NCBI GenBank assembly: GCA_015852425.1
Contig: JAAAIG010000034.1
Span: forward strand, 35,238 to 70,762
Length of the DNA: 35,525 nucleotides
Reading direction: 5' to 3'
Source of the DNA: Gryganskiella cystojenkinii
Taxonomy: Eukaryota; Mortierellomycota; Mortierellomycetes; Mortierellales; Mortierellaceae
Shown: positions 20,297 through 31,400 of the stretch, piece after piece
Numbering within the stretch: the stretch's first letter is position 1
Layout of the letters: each line of letters starts with the position of its first letter
Notes under the pieces: model-generated
What the model was told of the DNA's origin: nothing
What the model saw: the letters and a program-made list of their open reading frames with translations, nothing else
Databases searched by the model: none
Translations under genes and position numbers: made by a program

Positions 20297-20657
20297 TATG
20301 TTATCCTTGCGTTTTCTTTTGGTGTTGGGGACTGGAGGTTATTGTTTGTAAAGGTGATGTATATGTTGCTGGCGGTTAAAAACTCGATGGAGTCGGCAGA
20401 TTGAAGTGATGGCCACTTGAATGAAGCTGGAGTGTTGATGTGGAAAGTCTTGAAATGATACGAATGCAAGCAGCCTCCTTTATCATTCTTTCTCAGAGGG
20501 TGTCACAAGCCACCGAAGAGGGTTCAGGGCAAATTTTAATTTTTTTTCGAGTCAAAATGGCCGCAGCGATCTGTTTCTCACACTCAAAAGTTCTACGCCT
20601 CCTCTACTTCTCTTTTCTTTACTCTTTTCCCACTTTCAAGTTCCTCTCACCTACAGC
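20297..20657. promoter_or_regulatory. Divergent promoter between PRP18 and TPT1
   Basis: These 361 bp separate the two start codons. Near the middle is CAAAATGGCCGC (20553-20564), which resembles the AAAATGGC core bound by YY1-type zinc-finger proteins. The TPT1-proximal part is CT-rich leader. No TATA box is evident. Confidence 0.55.
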
Positions 20658-21678
20658 ATGTCTACTTCAACGCAACAACAGCCGACTACTAGTACTACAG
20701 GACCAACACCCTCCACCAACAACCGAGGCAGAGGTGGATCGCGTGGTGGTGGACGCGGAGGACGAGGCGGTGGTGGATCTCGAGGTAGCGACAGTCCCAT
20801 GGTCAAGCTCTCAAAAGCCCTCTCCTGGCTCCTTCGACACAACGCCGCTGCTCAAGGTGTCCCTATTCGTGCGGATGGCTACGTCTTGATTCGGGATGTC
20901 TTGGCCCACTCGAGATTCAAGGGTTATACCGCCGCTCAGGTGATGGAGGTCGTCGATACTAATGAAAAGAAACGATTCCAAGTTCTAAACGATGATCAGG
21001 GCCAACCCGAGTTTATTCGAGCTGTCCAGGGTCATAGTATCGAAACTGTGACAGATCCAGGAATGGATCCGATCTTGGACCCGAGTCTGCTCACGGATGC
21101 CGTTCACGGTACCATGTTCTCCAAGTGGCCACTCATCGGTAAGACCGCCCTTTCCTTTCAAAGAGCACTTGCGCTAGAGTTGATGGACAAATTTGATCCG
21201 CAGAGATCAAAAAAAGTTGTTTAATGATGCCGGGAATAATATTAATTTTAACATGTAATACGTCGGGGGTGGGTTTGGGGGTCGTCCTATTAGGCGCTCA
21301 GGGACTCTCCAAGATGGGAAGGAATCATATCCACCTGGCCACTGGACTCTTGGGAACCGAGGGGGTGATCAGTGGTATGCGCGGTGGATGCAATCTCTAT
21401 ATTCACATTGATACTGCCAAAGCGATCCAAGGTGAGATACTCGACGCTGAAGGAAGAATATACTTGCTCTTTCTATTCAGAGTAGACGATACACTTACAA
21501 CAACGAAAATTGACATTTTCCATCTCTCGACTGTTTTATCACAGATGGGTACAAGTTCTATAGGGCTGCAAACAACGTGATCTTGTCCGATGGCAAAGAT
21601 GGGAACGGTATCATCCCTCCAGAGTACTTTGCAAAGGTGGTCAAGTCTTCTGGCGAAGTTGTCCTTCAGAAACAATAG
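20658..21678 (+). CDS. TPT1: tRNA 2'-phosphotransferase (Tpt1/KptA) with RGG-rich N-terminus
   Basis: Tpt1 removes the splice-junction 2'-phosphate left by fungal-type tRNA ligase and transfers it to NAD+, forming ADP-ribose 1'',2''-cyclic phosphate. Exons are 20658-21138, 21294-21431 and 21545-21678 (753 nt, 250 residues, in frame). After a Thr/Ser/Gln-rich start, residues 22-43 are a Gly/Arg-rich box with several RGG units. The catalytic domain starts at about 47: KLSKALSWLLRHNAAAQG (R60, H61), FIRAVQGHSIETV (R121), HGTMFSKWPLI, GLSKMGRNHIHLATG (167-178 region) and VISGMRGGCNLYIHID (R190). These are the conserved Arg/His positions of the family. The C-terminus has DGYKFYRAANNVILSDG and GIIPPEYF. 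The family core is about 200 residues; the extra length is the N-terminal extension. PRP18, a pre-mRNA splicing factor, is its divergent partner. Confidence 0.96.
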
Positions 21679-21732
21679 CAGCCAGCACCAATGAGGTGAC
21701 GTGGATCATGTGCACGATTTTCGCGCGTCCCA

Positions 21733-21738
21733 AATAAA
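21733..21738 (+). terminator. Putative TPT1 poly(A) signal AATAAA
   Basis: AATAAA lies 55 nt after the TPT1 stop and before the next start codon at 21867; the spacer is only 188 bp, so the two genes are tightly packed. Confidence 0.5.
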
Positions 21739-21866
21739 TATTTGTGCTTATTATTTTGCATGCGAAGACTCTCTTTTTTTTTTCTTTTCTTTATTTCATT
21801 TCAATTCATCGCTTTCTTACATTCGCCCACGAATTACCCATCATAGTACCCAATATACCCGACGGC

Positions 21867-24774
21867 ATGGATACCGCAGTCAACTTGGTAAAAAAGAAAA
21901 AAAAGAAAAACCCCCTCTTTTGGATGTCAATGCAGAACAGTCGTCATACTTGAACAGCATGTAAAAAAAAAGCGGGTAATTTTATGCTGACGAACGCATT
22001 TATTTTATTATTATATTAATATATCCTGAATAGGCACATCGCTATGCTAACGAGGCCGAGGAGCAAGAAGAGCGCGGTCGGTGGACCGAGGCCATTGAGC
22101 TTCATTTCCTAGCAGCTGGTACATTGTCGACAACCATTCATCGTTTTCTACAGCACATGCTTCGATTCCCATTGGGCGCAGCTCACTAAAAACAGTCCAC
22201 GTTCCCCCCTCTCTCCTTGTAACCCTTTTTAGATCAGTTCTTGTTGGCCACAAAAGACACTCAGAACCAAGAAGTGATCCGGACCCTCAAACTGATGAAC
22301 GCAAATCACAACCGCCAGGGCAAGGATCTACAAAGAAGAGTCGCAAAGGCAACTGCGGCGGCGGCGGCTGCTGACGCAGCAGCGCAAGCACTAGCACTAG
22401 CACAAGCAGCGCAGACAGCAGCCTCGGCCTCGTCTTCATCAAAGCAACACCAAAAGTCGTCCTCTGGAAGCAGGAACCGAGGCGACGGCATCGCTTCGCC
22501 TGGATCAGTCGACTCGCCCGCCTCAGTAACACTGTCCTCTCGAAGGAGGGGAGCATCGGGTCATCAGGAGCAAGGTAACAGTGGTGGATTGGGCCAGAGA
22601 CGACACCATCTTCCATCACAACATAGCCTTGGCGTTCTTGGCAGCGGCCATTCCAGACTGAGCAGTGAAAACGTCGGCGGAGAGAGCGGTACAGGGGGTG
22701 GAGATGCTGGCGGATCAGGAGGATCGTATCTTGGCACGTCCTCGGAGGCTTCCAGCAGCTCGTCCTCGGCCATGATTGAAGAATCCTTCACTCTGATCAA
22801 GAACCATGTGGTAACGTAAAGAATAGGGTCTCCTTTATGGATCGTGTTGACATGTAGCGACTAATCTATCGAAACTAACTCTTTGTCTATCGGATGATTC
22901 ATATCGAATATAGAAAGACGACTCGGATCCCTTCAACAAGTTTTGGGAGGCAGTCGAAAATTTGGTACTCAAAATCTCGAGTCCAGTGGCTTTCACTTCA
23001 ATTCCTTTGGATGGTGACGATCCCATAAACACGGGGTCGATCTTGCTGGCAAGCTCGCCGACATCAGAAGAGCCACCGCTGACGAGTCCCGTGGATGCCC
23101 AGTCAACTGGTGGACTTGGTGGAGGAGCGCTCTCTCAACCAGAATCAATGCGATCGAGCTCGAACTTGCACCCTGGTTACCGGTTGCAACAGCAACAGCA
23201 ACAGCATCTTCAGTCGCGGCACCCTCGGGTACGAGCAGATCCTTTGCCCATGCAAGAGTCGTTTTTTATAATAGATTCGCCATCGTTGGCGAATAGTCAA
23301 TCAAGGATGCTCTCCAGGAATCGTTCCGCATCTGCGTCAGCTTCAGAGTCTTTGTCTGTCGGCGGTGGTGGTATCGGTGGTAAACAACCCACATCAAGCT
23401 CTCTGAGGAGATCGGAGACTGCGCCAAGATCAACCAAGACCTTGGAAGAGTATGCGATCGAGAACCAGCAGCTCAAGGTGACCCTGGATAAACTCTCGAG
23501 ACGCAATCTCAAGTTGGAGAAACATCTGGAAGGAGTGATGCAGATGAGCGTCTGGACCAAAGACGTGCAGCGGTCTGCGATGCAATTGATCAAGAGTCAA
23601 GATATCCTCCGTCCCGTCAAGCACTCGATCCAGGACCAGTCGCCAGGTAACAACCCACACACAGTAACTTTTTTTTTAAAAAGAAACATCAACGAGAGAG
23701 AAAGCTGACTCGCTCTGTTTTTATGGTCAACTATTTGTAGAAAAAAGTGGGACCCTGACCCCTCGCATCTCAGCTGGGCCAGGCGCGTTGCCACCAACGT
23801 CCACTGCTGCTCCAACAACAACACTAACAGGTCCCGCATCAACTACTCCTACCACATCTTTCGACAACATGAGTCCCACGACAATGCAGGTGCGACTAAA
23901 GGAGTTGACAGAAGAACTACAGCAGCTCAAGATTGAAAATGCGAAACAGAATGCATTGATGAAAAAATACAAGCAGCGATGGGAAGATCTGAAAGAGTCC
24001 GCCAAGAAAAGACGTAACGCGACTCCGACACCACCGCCCAATGCAGATGAAGACGGTGGACCGTCTGCAGATGGAAGTCTTTTCTCAACACAACCTATTC
24101 CGTACCGTCAATTAGGAGGTCAGGGCCGACTGCCAAGCGCGAACCCATACTCGGCGTCAGCATTGGTAGGAAGCTCAGGGAACGGAGGTAGTGGGAGTAC
24201 ACGTCCTTTGTCCAACCTTGCGAGGTCGTCCTCAGCCTCGGGTCCCGTCATGCACGCAGGAGGGAGTTATCAAAGAAGGATCATTATGGAGAGCAAAGCC
24301 GGAGGATTGGATCATATCCCTCTTAACATGAACCGTCAGTCGTCCTCGGGTATTGTCTCCTCGACCTCGCCACGAGTGTTGGATGCCATGTCGAGGACCA
24401 CGAGTTCAGTCGTCACAGCGGTCCCCCCATCGGTTTCGGGTCAACCTACAGTCATGTCGACTCTTGGATTCTTGCCCGCGGTCCTGGAAACTCGACAGGA
24501 AAGGGATTCGTTATCATTGTCTTCATTATCTGGCGTGATATCACCGAGATCGACGCCAAATACCACCAATGGTGGTACAAGTCACAGCGGTGTTGGAAGC
24601 GGAATCGATGGCGAAAGTCAAAGTCGTCCAAGAGATGGTGAGGGTGATGGTGATAATAATACTAATAATGATACTATTTCTGAATCCGGTTCCTCGACTT
24701 TCAGCAGCAACAGGACCTCATCCTCATCTTCGGCATCTTCTCCGTCGCCTCTGTCGACTCTTGCGAATCGATGA
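21867..24774 (+). CDS. Long MIT-domain coiled-coil protein, possibly Atg38/NRBF2-like
   Basis: Exons are 21867-21887, 22034-22118, 22233-22810, 22914-23646 and 23741-24774 (2451 nt, 816 residues, frame kept at every junction). Residues 1 to about 68 resemble an MIT three-helix domain (AHRYANEAEEQEERGRWTEA, then IELHFLAADQFLLATKD). An Ala-rich run and a long Ser/Gly-rich linker follow. Near 232-260 is a compact block, DPFNKFWEAVENL followed by ISSPVAFTSIPL, that I recall from fungal MIT-domain proteins. Coiled coils lie near 404-445 (LEEYAIENQQLKVTLDKLSR) and 519-565 (VRLKELTEELQQLKIENAKQ). The C-terminal 250 residues are Ser/Thr-rich low complexity. MIT plus coiled coil is the layout of Atg38/NRBF2, subunits of the autophagy PI3-kinase complex, but those are far shorter (about 226-290), so this assignment is tentative. 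No catalytic domain is visible. Confidence 0.75.
23188..23207 (+). repeat. (CAA/CAG)n glutamine-codon repeat
   Basis: Short CAACAG trinucleotide repeats encode a Gln run (LQQQQQQHLQ) inside the disordered linker of the MIT-domain protein; a potential site of length variation. Confidence 0.6.
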
Positions 24775-24811
24775 CGGTTAGATTTGGTGTTTGAACCTTG
24801 ATTGGTTTTTA

Positions 24812-24817
24812 AATAAA
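24812..24817 (+). terminator. Putative poly(A) signal of the MIT-domain gene
   Basis: AATAAA occurs 38 nt after the TGA stop at 24772-24774. Confidence 0.5.
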
Positions 24818-25797
24818 CAAGTCTGATCTATGCCTTTGCGCGGGAAAAGAAATCGCGTTTCTAGAGTTGTCTTGAAACCGAATCTTGTAATCTCTACGTA
24901 CTCGTCTTTTTTTTAAAAAAAAAAGAAAAAAAAAAATCATACTGTACAGGAGTCGACGCCCGGTTTACCTCGCTTGAACAAGACACTGCTGTAGTGACAT
25001 CAAGATGCTGTGGCGAAGAAACATATTGGTGATTAAAGTGCAAAGCGAACACAAAGAACAGGTAAAAAAATTCATGGACGTCGAGTGGTTCAAGTGAGCC
25101 ACCGAAAGGAGTCGACACCCACTTTGTATTTTTTTATAGAAAAAGCACGAGCGGACTGTGAAGATGTTGGGAGATTCGCGATTCCCTTTTGTTTATGCTC
25201 TGTGTCCACTTTTTTTTTCCGTGCCTGGCAACAGCATGGAGGAAATCGACGTTGTCCGAACCCAGTGAAAATCTTGCCTTTTCTTCTGGAACACCAAGGA
25301 GGGACATGACTCTCCTTTTTGTTCTCGTGGCCCTGTCCCTCCTGCTCAACGTTCTCCCGTTGCCTTAATCTTTTTTTTTTTTTGCATCCCGTTTCTGCAC
25401 GCATCTTGTTGTTTGGAACAGTTTCTCGAGCAATATTTCCCTTCTATCCTTATTGGAAGATGCGCCTTGTATGTTTTCAGCTGTTGTTCCTGTCTATAGT
25501 TACTGTGATGTTATCGGGCCAGCAGAACGACAGGCATGGGGGATGATGGACCAATTTTTTAGATCTGTTGGAGACAAAGGGCTACGAAGGAGAAATGACA
25601 AGACCAATGAATAATTGACTTTGAAGGTGGACAAACCGGAATCGCCTTGTTCGAGATGACTGCAAACTTGGCTTCTCTAATTGCCATGTTTGTTTATATT
25701 TCTCCAAGATTTAAAACACGCTCCCACTTTTTTTTTTTCCGGGTGATGCGAAAGTCCTCAGGTGTCCTTGGACACGTCCGCAAAACAGGCTAACCCC

Positions 25798-25816
25798 TTT
25801 TTTTTTTTTTTTTTTT
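25798..25816 (+). repeat. T19 homopolymer
   Basis: Nineteen consecutive T occur in intergenic DNA, one of several long A/T runs in the window. Confidence 0.85.
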
Positions 25817-26505
25817 AGTTAAGCTTGTCAAGATGCTCGCTCGTTCCATATTCCCCTTTTCCTTTTTCGTCTCCAAAGAATACGAGAAATATGAGAATAT
25901 GAGGAACCACGGGTAAACAGAGAAGGGATCTTTGTTCCAATGTAGATCCAACCGGGGTCCTGGGTCGGAATGACACATTCCATGATTAGAGAATATCTTG
26001 TCCTTGATACCGATCAAACGACGGAGGAGCTCGAGAGATAAAAACAACAACAAACAACAAAAAACAGCACAGGAACGAAAGGGATGATCGAGTCCGATCT
26101 GCAATGCTTTTTTTGTTATTGTTGTTATAGGGCAAGGAACAAGGGGGGGGGAGGGGTTGAAAAAAGGAGAGCGAGAAAGAAGGGTCGAGTCGGTTTGGTG
26201 GGAGACTCTCAACCAGTCAAGTCAAGTCAAGCCAAATCAAGTCTGAGACAGAGTAAAGATCAGACAAGGCAGGGCAGGAAAAGAAAAAAAGGGTCGCGCG
26301 TGCGCAGAAGGCGTCTTGGCAGTTGACGGTTCATGTGGTGCGACCATGGCGAGCTCAGCCATGCCCAGAAATAAACACGATTGAATTGAACCAGGAATTG
26401 ATTGTATGGGCAGATCATGACCGAGAGGATCGATAGACAGTTGCTTGGCCTCGAGGGAAAGAAAAAAGGAAAGAGGAGAGAAAATATGAACGAACGAAAG
26501 AAGGG

Positions 26506-26560
26506 CACGCACTCACACTCACACTCATACGCAGGCACGCACACACGCACGCAAACACGG
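26506..26560 (+). repeat. CA-rich imperfect microsatellite
   Basis: Imperfect repeats of CACA, CACT, CACG and GCACAC units in intergenic DNA upstream of the kinase. Confidence 0.65.
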
Positions 26561-26856
26561 CAGCAAGCGCAGGATAGGATGGTCGGACGCAGTCAAAGGA
26601 AAGAAGAAAAAGAAGGAAGAGGAAAACGAGTTGTTCGAAAGGGACCAATCAGGGTCCACGCTTGTTCCGTTTCTCGTGTCCTCCAGGCGGTGCGATACCG
26701 ATTGAATGCTACACAAATACAAACATCAGTTTTTTTCTTTTTTAAAAAGGTCTCGACATTATTTTTCTTTTTTCTTTTTCCCTTTTTATTTCTTCGTTTT
26801 GTTTGCGAAAAAGAAAAACGAGAAACAGACACAAAGACATAAAGGACAAGAAAAGG

Positions 26857-26887
26857 AAGGAAAGAAAGAAAGAAAGAAAAGAAAGAA
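26857..26887 (+). repeat. (GAAA)n microsatellite
   Basis: About six to seven GAAA units lie near the junction where the plus strand changes from purine-rich to pyrimidine-rich. Confidence 0.7.
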
Positions 26888-27997
26888 GGGGTCTGAATCC
26901 ACAACTTTTGTCTTTGAATCAACAGGGATTTCAAACTCGACCCTCTTTCCTTCTCTCCTTCCTCATCACCCTTTGCATTCAATCTCTTTCTCATTCAGAG
27001 GCTGTAGGCAACTTTTCCCTTTGTCTCTCTCTCTCTCTATCCCTTCGACCCTCTTTTTGTCTCACCTTCCATTTCCCCCGCATTTTTTCACCCCCCTGAC
27101 ACTCACTTGTAATCCACCACCACCACCCAGGAACCCACCAACGCGACCATCACTCTGCAACTCTTTTTCTTTTCATTTTACGCATCCATTTCATTCCACC
27201 TTCTCTCTGTCGCTCTCTCACCCTCCCTCCATCTCGTGCTCGATTAATCGCATTCTTACAACGTCTCGCTTGATTCCACCACATTATTCCTTGTTGTGCC
27301 TGTTCTCTCGCAAGGCCCTGAAAAAGTCGACAGAGAAACCAGAAGAAAAAAAGGTAAATTTTCATTTCCTGGATTCTGTGCCTTAAACTATTTTTTTTAT
27401 CAAATTCACGCTGCTGCCCTCCCTCCCACTTCCCTCAATCGTTTCTTCGCGCTCTCTTTATCCCTTCTTTTCTTCCCCCTCCTCCCCACTGTCCACTACG
27501 TTTCTCGTTTTTATCACAGGTCTTGCGAACCTCCTTTTGCAAAGAGTGTTTCTCCAGAACGAGCCCGCATATCAACCACCCTGTCCGTGTTTTGCAGCGG
27601 AATAAAAAAACGCTTGCCTTTATTCTTTTTGTCCTTTCATTTTTTCTTTTCTTCCTTGCATAAATGCATCAGGATACCATCAGCATGCAAACCCACAAAC
27701 ACGACATACCAACAAAACCGATACCATAAGCATTTTTGAATTCCACCTTTTGGGCACCCAACCCGATCCTTGGTTTTCCCTTTCCCTCTTTCTCCACCTT
27801 TTTTTTTTATATATCGTCTTTTGCCCTTTTTTTCGTTTTGAATTCCTTTGCTCTCCGCGCGCGCAGCTCTGCTTTTTTTTTTTTGATTGTTTTTTGTTGG
27901 TGGTTGGTTGGTTTGTTGTTGGTCAGAGCAACTGATACGCACAAACCAAAGAAGAAATAGAAGAAAGAAAGGGAAAAAAAGTACATTTATTATAATC

Positions 27998-28050
27998 ATT
28001 CAATTATTCATTCTTTCACTCATTCACTCATTCATTCACTCATTCATTTT
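27998..28050 (+). repeat. (CATT/CACT)n tetranucleotide repeat
   Basis: About ten alternating CATT and CACT units lie in the pyrimidine-rich leader about 410 bp before the kinase start codon. Confidence 0.75.
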
Positions 28051-28463
28051 CTCGCCACACACATTCAACACGCACTTTCAACCATCCTTCTCTTTTCTCC
28101 TTCACATCCCGTCCGCCCCACACTTTCATCCGTACCCTTTCACTCTTCATCATCATCGGACACACGTCCGACTGATCAGGCCTCTTTCGCTTTGTACTCT
28201 TTTATATTCTCCTTCCCCCACGCACAGGCTCGCTCATTACCATTTTCTACTTTTTGTTCACTATTGGAGAAGAGTGATCGCCTCCCCCTCTCCTTCTCCT
28301 ACTTTTCCTTCTCCATCGCTATTGTCAGCCGCGTTTGGCACTTTAGACTAATCCTTTTCTGAACCCTGCCCACCCTCTCTCTTCGCTTTACAGCACTCTT
28401 TGTCAATTTTTTTTTCTTTCTTTCTTCAGTTGCCGCGTCTGAATTGATTGACACATCTGGACA

Positions 28464-31400
28464 ATGGCCCCTACGCCATCCTCTCATCCCGCCACAGCTT
28501 CCAACGCCTCTCAGGAGAGCTCGCAGCGGCAGGGAATCTTTCAACGGCGGCCACGTTTCCTTCGAGCAATCACCTCACCCATACCTGCTCCCAGGGACTC
28601 GAGTCTATCACAGCCACATCCAGTAGCACCAACGACAACTTCAACAGACACGGCACAAAGCGCGTCGGCCACCATGGATCCATCCAATTCGTCTAGCACA
28701 ATACCGACAACTACCACGACAGCCACACTTGTCTCTTCTGTGGCATCATTCCAGGAAGCATCACAATCACCACGCGCGGTTCGACCACAGTTACATCCGA
28801 TTCAGTTGGATCACCACAATGCAGGAACAGACGCAGGCCAGATGCGCTCCTTTTCGACCTCGTCTGTTCATCAAGCCTCGTCCTTTTTGCCTGCAGGCTC
28901 GACCGCAGCTGGACTCCCCCCTGCTCAGTCCAGGCATCCTGTGACAGAGACTCTAAAGGAACACCGATGGTCCAAGGGCCTGAGACTGAATTGGATGCCT
29001 GGTCTCGGAAGTGGCGGCGGACAACAAGGTCCCGGATTGGAGTCAAGGTAATTTTAAACATCAGATAACGGCGATCTTTCTTTCTTTTTGTCCCTGAAAA
29101 AGTTCAGTGAACTGAGGGACAGATAGAGAGAGAGCCTTGTTTGTCTATTTTATTTTTGTTTGCTTGTTTGTTTGTTTGTCAACCCTTCCTCCTCCCCCCC
29201 TGGAAAGGCGAGAACGGCATCTTTTTTGTTTGTGTCCAACGGCATAATCGACATTGAGCATATTCATGTTGAAAAGCCGGTTTCTCTGCCCCATCCATCC
29301 CTCCCTCTTCCATTGATATGGTCATCATCTGCAAGAAAGAAAGTGAAGAAAGAGAGACAGAGACACATCATAGTCCCGTTCATGCGTCGTCGGAGGCGAG
29401 CGTGATTGAAGATGCATTGAGCGAGAAAAAAGACAAATAGGCGACCACGGGACTAATGCAAACTGGGTCAAATGGACAACAACAAAGAAAATAACCAAAT
29501 AACAAAAAGAGTATGAAGGAAGGGAGACAAAAGAGAGAAAGAGAGCACCATAAAACGTAAAAAAAGGGAAGGAGAGAAAAAAAAAAAGAGTACATGCAAC
29601 TCTGCTTCGATTGGTCGTTTCTGCGCTGTTTCAGACAGCAAACACGAATCGTATCGACTCTTATTTCACACTGATTCGACCTCCACTTCAAAAAAATATT
29701 TTCCTTTTCATTATCAATCTTCCGCCCCCCTTTCCACTTCCTTTCTTGCTATCGCTCTTTTTCCTCTCTGCACCCTGCTTCCCCCCTGCATCTTTCATTT
29801 ACTTGCTCACTCACTCCCATCATTTCTACTTGTACAACCGATCATCGACCTTTCCCCCTCTCTAGGTCCTCTCAAAAGTTTGTTCAGCGTCGCAAGTCTG
29901 AAGGAACAGGCTTGCGGATATCCCGACCGGATCAAGGACCCGAATCTCCTTCAACTTCAGAACCGAGCTTGGGCCTGGCGCCTGTCTCTATCACCGGAAA
30001 GTCCTTCTCCCGCGGGATCAGAGGCGGGATCGAGACCAGTGTAGACCAACTCAAGGTCAGCGAGGCCAGGACCCGCCGTATCTCGGATTCAGGGCTCAGT
30101 ACCTCTTCCTCTTCTCGACTCTCGGGTTCAGCGCTTGCAGAGCGACTCTCGGGCTTCGCACAAACTGTCAGAGGACTGAGTCGCTCCTCTTTTTCTGCTC
30201 AGGGCCAGTCTTCTCCCACCATGACATCCAACTCGTCTTGTTCAACTCCAGGATTCTCACCACAGTACTCCTTTGAGCACGAGCCCTCTTATCGATCAAA
30301 CAATAACTCGACACTTAACTGTGGCAAGCTCGAGTACGATACCTGGGACGAGTTCCTCTCGCATTACCGTCAGGGCCAGTTCCCTTCGGATTCACCGGCA
30401 CCAAGGCCTAAGAATGGATCCAACTCACTACCTACACCACCCTACGTCAAGCCCTGTGCAGCGAAGGAGGGGCTTTCATATTTTGGAGCACCAATACCAC
30501 CCCAGGAAGAAAAGCGTCTGCGAGCCTTGTACAGTTTTCAAATTCTGCAAACAGGAGTCGACCTGAATTTTGAACGGATCGTACAACTGGTGGCGACAGT
30601 CATGGGCGTGAGTGGGTGCATCATCTCGCTCGTTGACTACGATCAAGTCTCCGTCAAGGCGCAGCACCCGGCCAGGATGGGAGATGTTCCCCGTGAATCC
30701 TCCTTTTGTGGCCATACCATCCTTCGAGCTGTGGACGACCCCCTGGTCATTTTGGATACCCATAAAGACTGGCGGTTCAGACATTTACCTGCGGTCGTAT
30801 CAGATCCTTTTATTCGATTCTACGCCGGTTCACCTCTGACGACTTCAGACGGACTCAACATCGGATCCCTCTGTCTGATAGACCCAACACCTCGGACAGA
30901 ATTCTCGGAAAGAGAGAGACAGCTCTTGATTGACTTTGCGGCCGTGGTCATGCGTGAGATGGAACTATGGAACGATCAAGTTCAGCTCTGTATCCGGAAT
31001 CGTATGATGAAGGACGTAACGCGGTGGGTCCGAGGATGTTTAGACATGGCAAAGCCAGAACTGAACCTGACCGCGGATGGACAGGACAACAGTGCGCGAT
31101 CTGATGAGCAGCGAATCAATCACCCCCTTGAGAATTCACAGTCGTTCCCGTCCCCTGCAGACCTGTCGACTTCTTCCTCTGCGACGTTAACCACCGTATC
31201 ATCAGAGCTCATGGACGGACCTGCATTGATTTCACCACCTATCGAGCCCGTTTTTCCCACGCCATCTGGATCGCCAACTCTGCTCTCATGCACTCTGGGA
31301 GCATCCAAAACTCAAACAACAACACCAAAAGCGAGCTTTTCCTCAACCGGTAACCCTCTTCAGGACAGGGCTTTCCCCGCAGCGTGCACACTTATTCAGG

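Larger units (their letters stand above)
24775..28463. other. 3.7-kb gene-free interval before the histidine kinase
   Basis: I find no supported gene here on either strand. An AATAAA closes the MIT-domain gene at 24812. Sequence then includes T13 at 25371-25383, T19 at 25798-25816, a CATGGC/GCCATG inverted repeat at 26345-26363, a CA-rich stretch at 26506-26560, purine-rich DNA (about 26420-26640 and 26820-26890) and then about 1.5 kb of pyrimidine-rich DNA (about 26930-28440). The latter resembles the CT-rich 5' leaders of other genes here and is probably promoter and long 5' UTR of the kinase. Open frames in it (such as 26706-27386) are low-complexity. Confidence 0.6.

Noticed and set aside
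26706..27386. 226-codon plus-strand frame
   Set aside because: Composition is driven by purine and pyrimidine tracts (Lys/Glu then Ser/Pro/Leu/Phe); no domain; probably promoter or leader DNA.
27998..28050. Array-like repeat considered as CRISPR
   Set aside because: It is a simple tetranucleotide microsatellite without spacers, in a eukaryotic genome.
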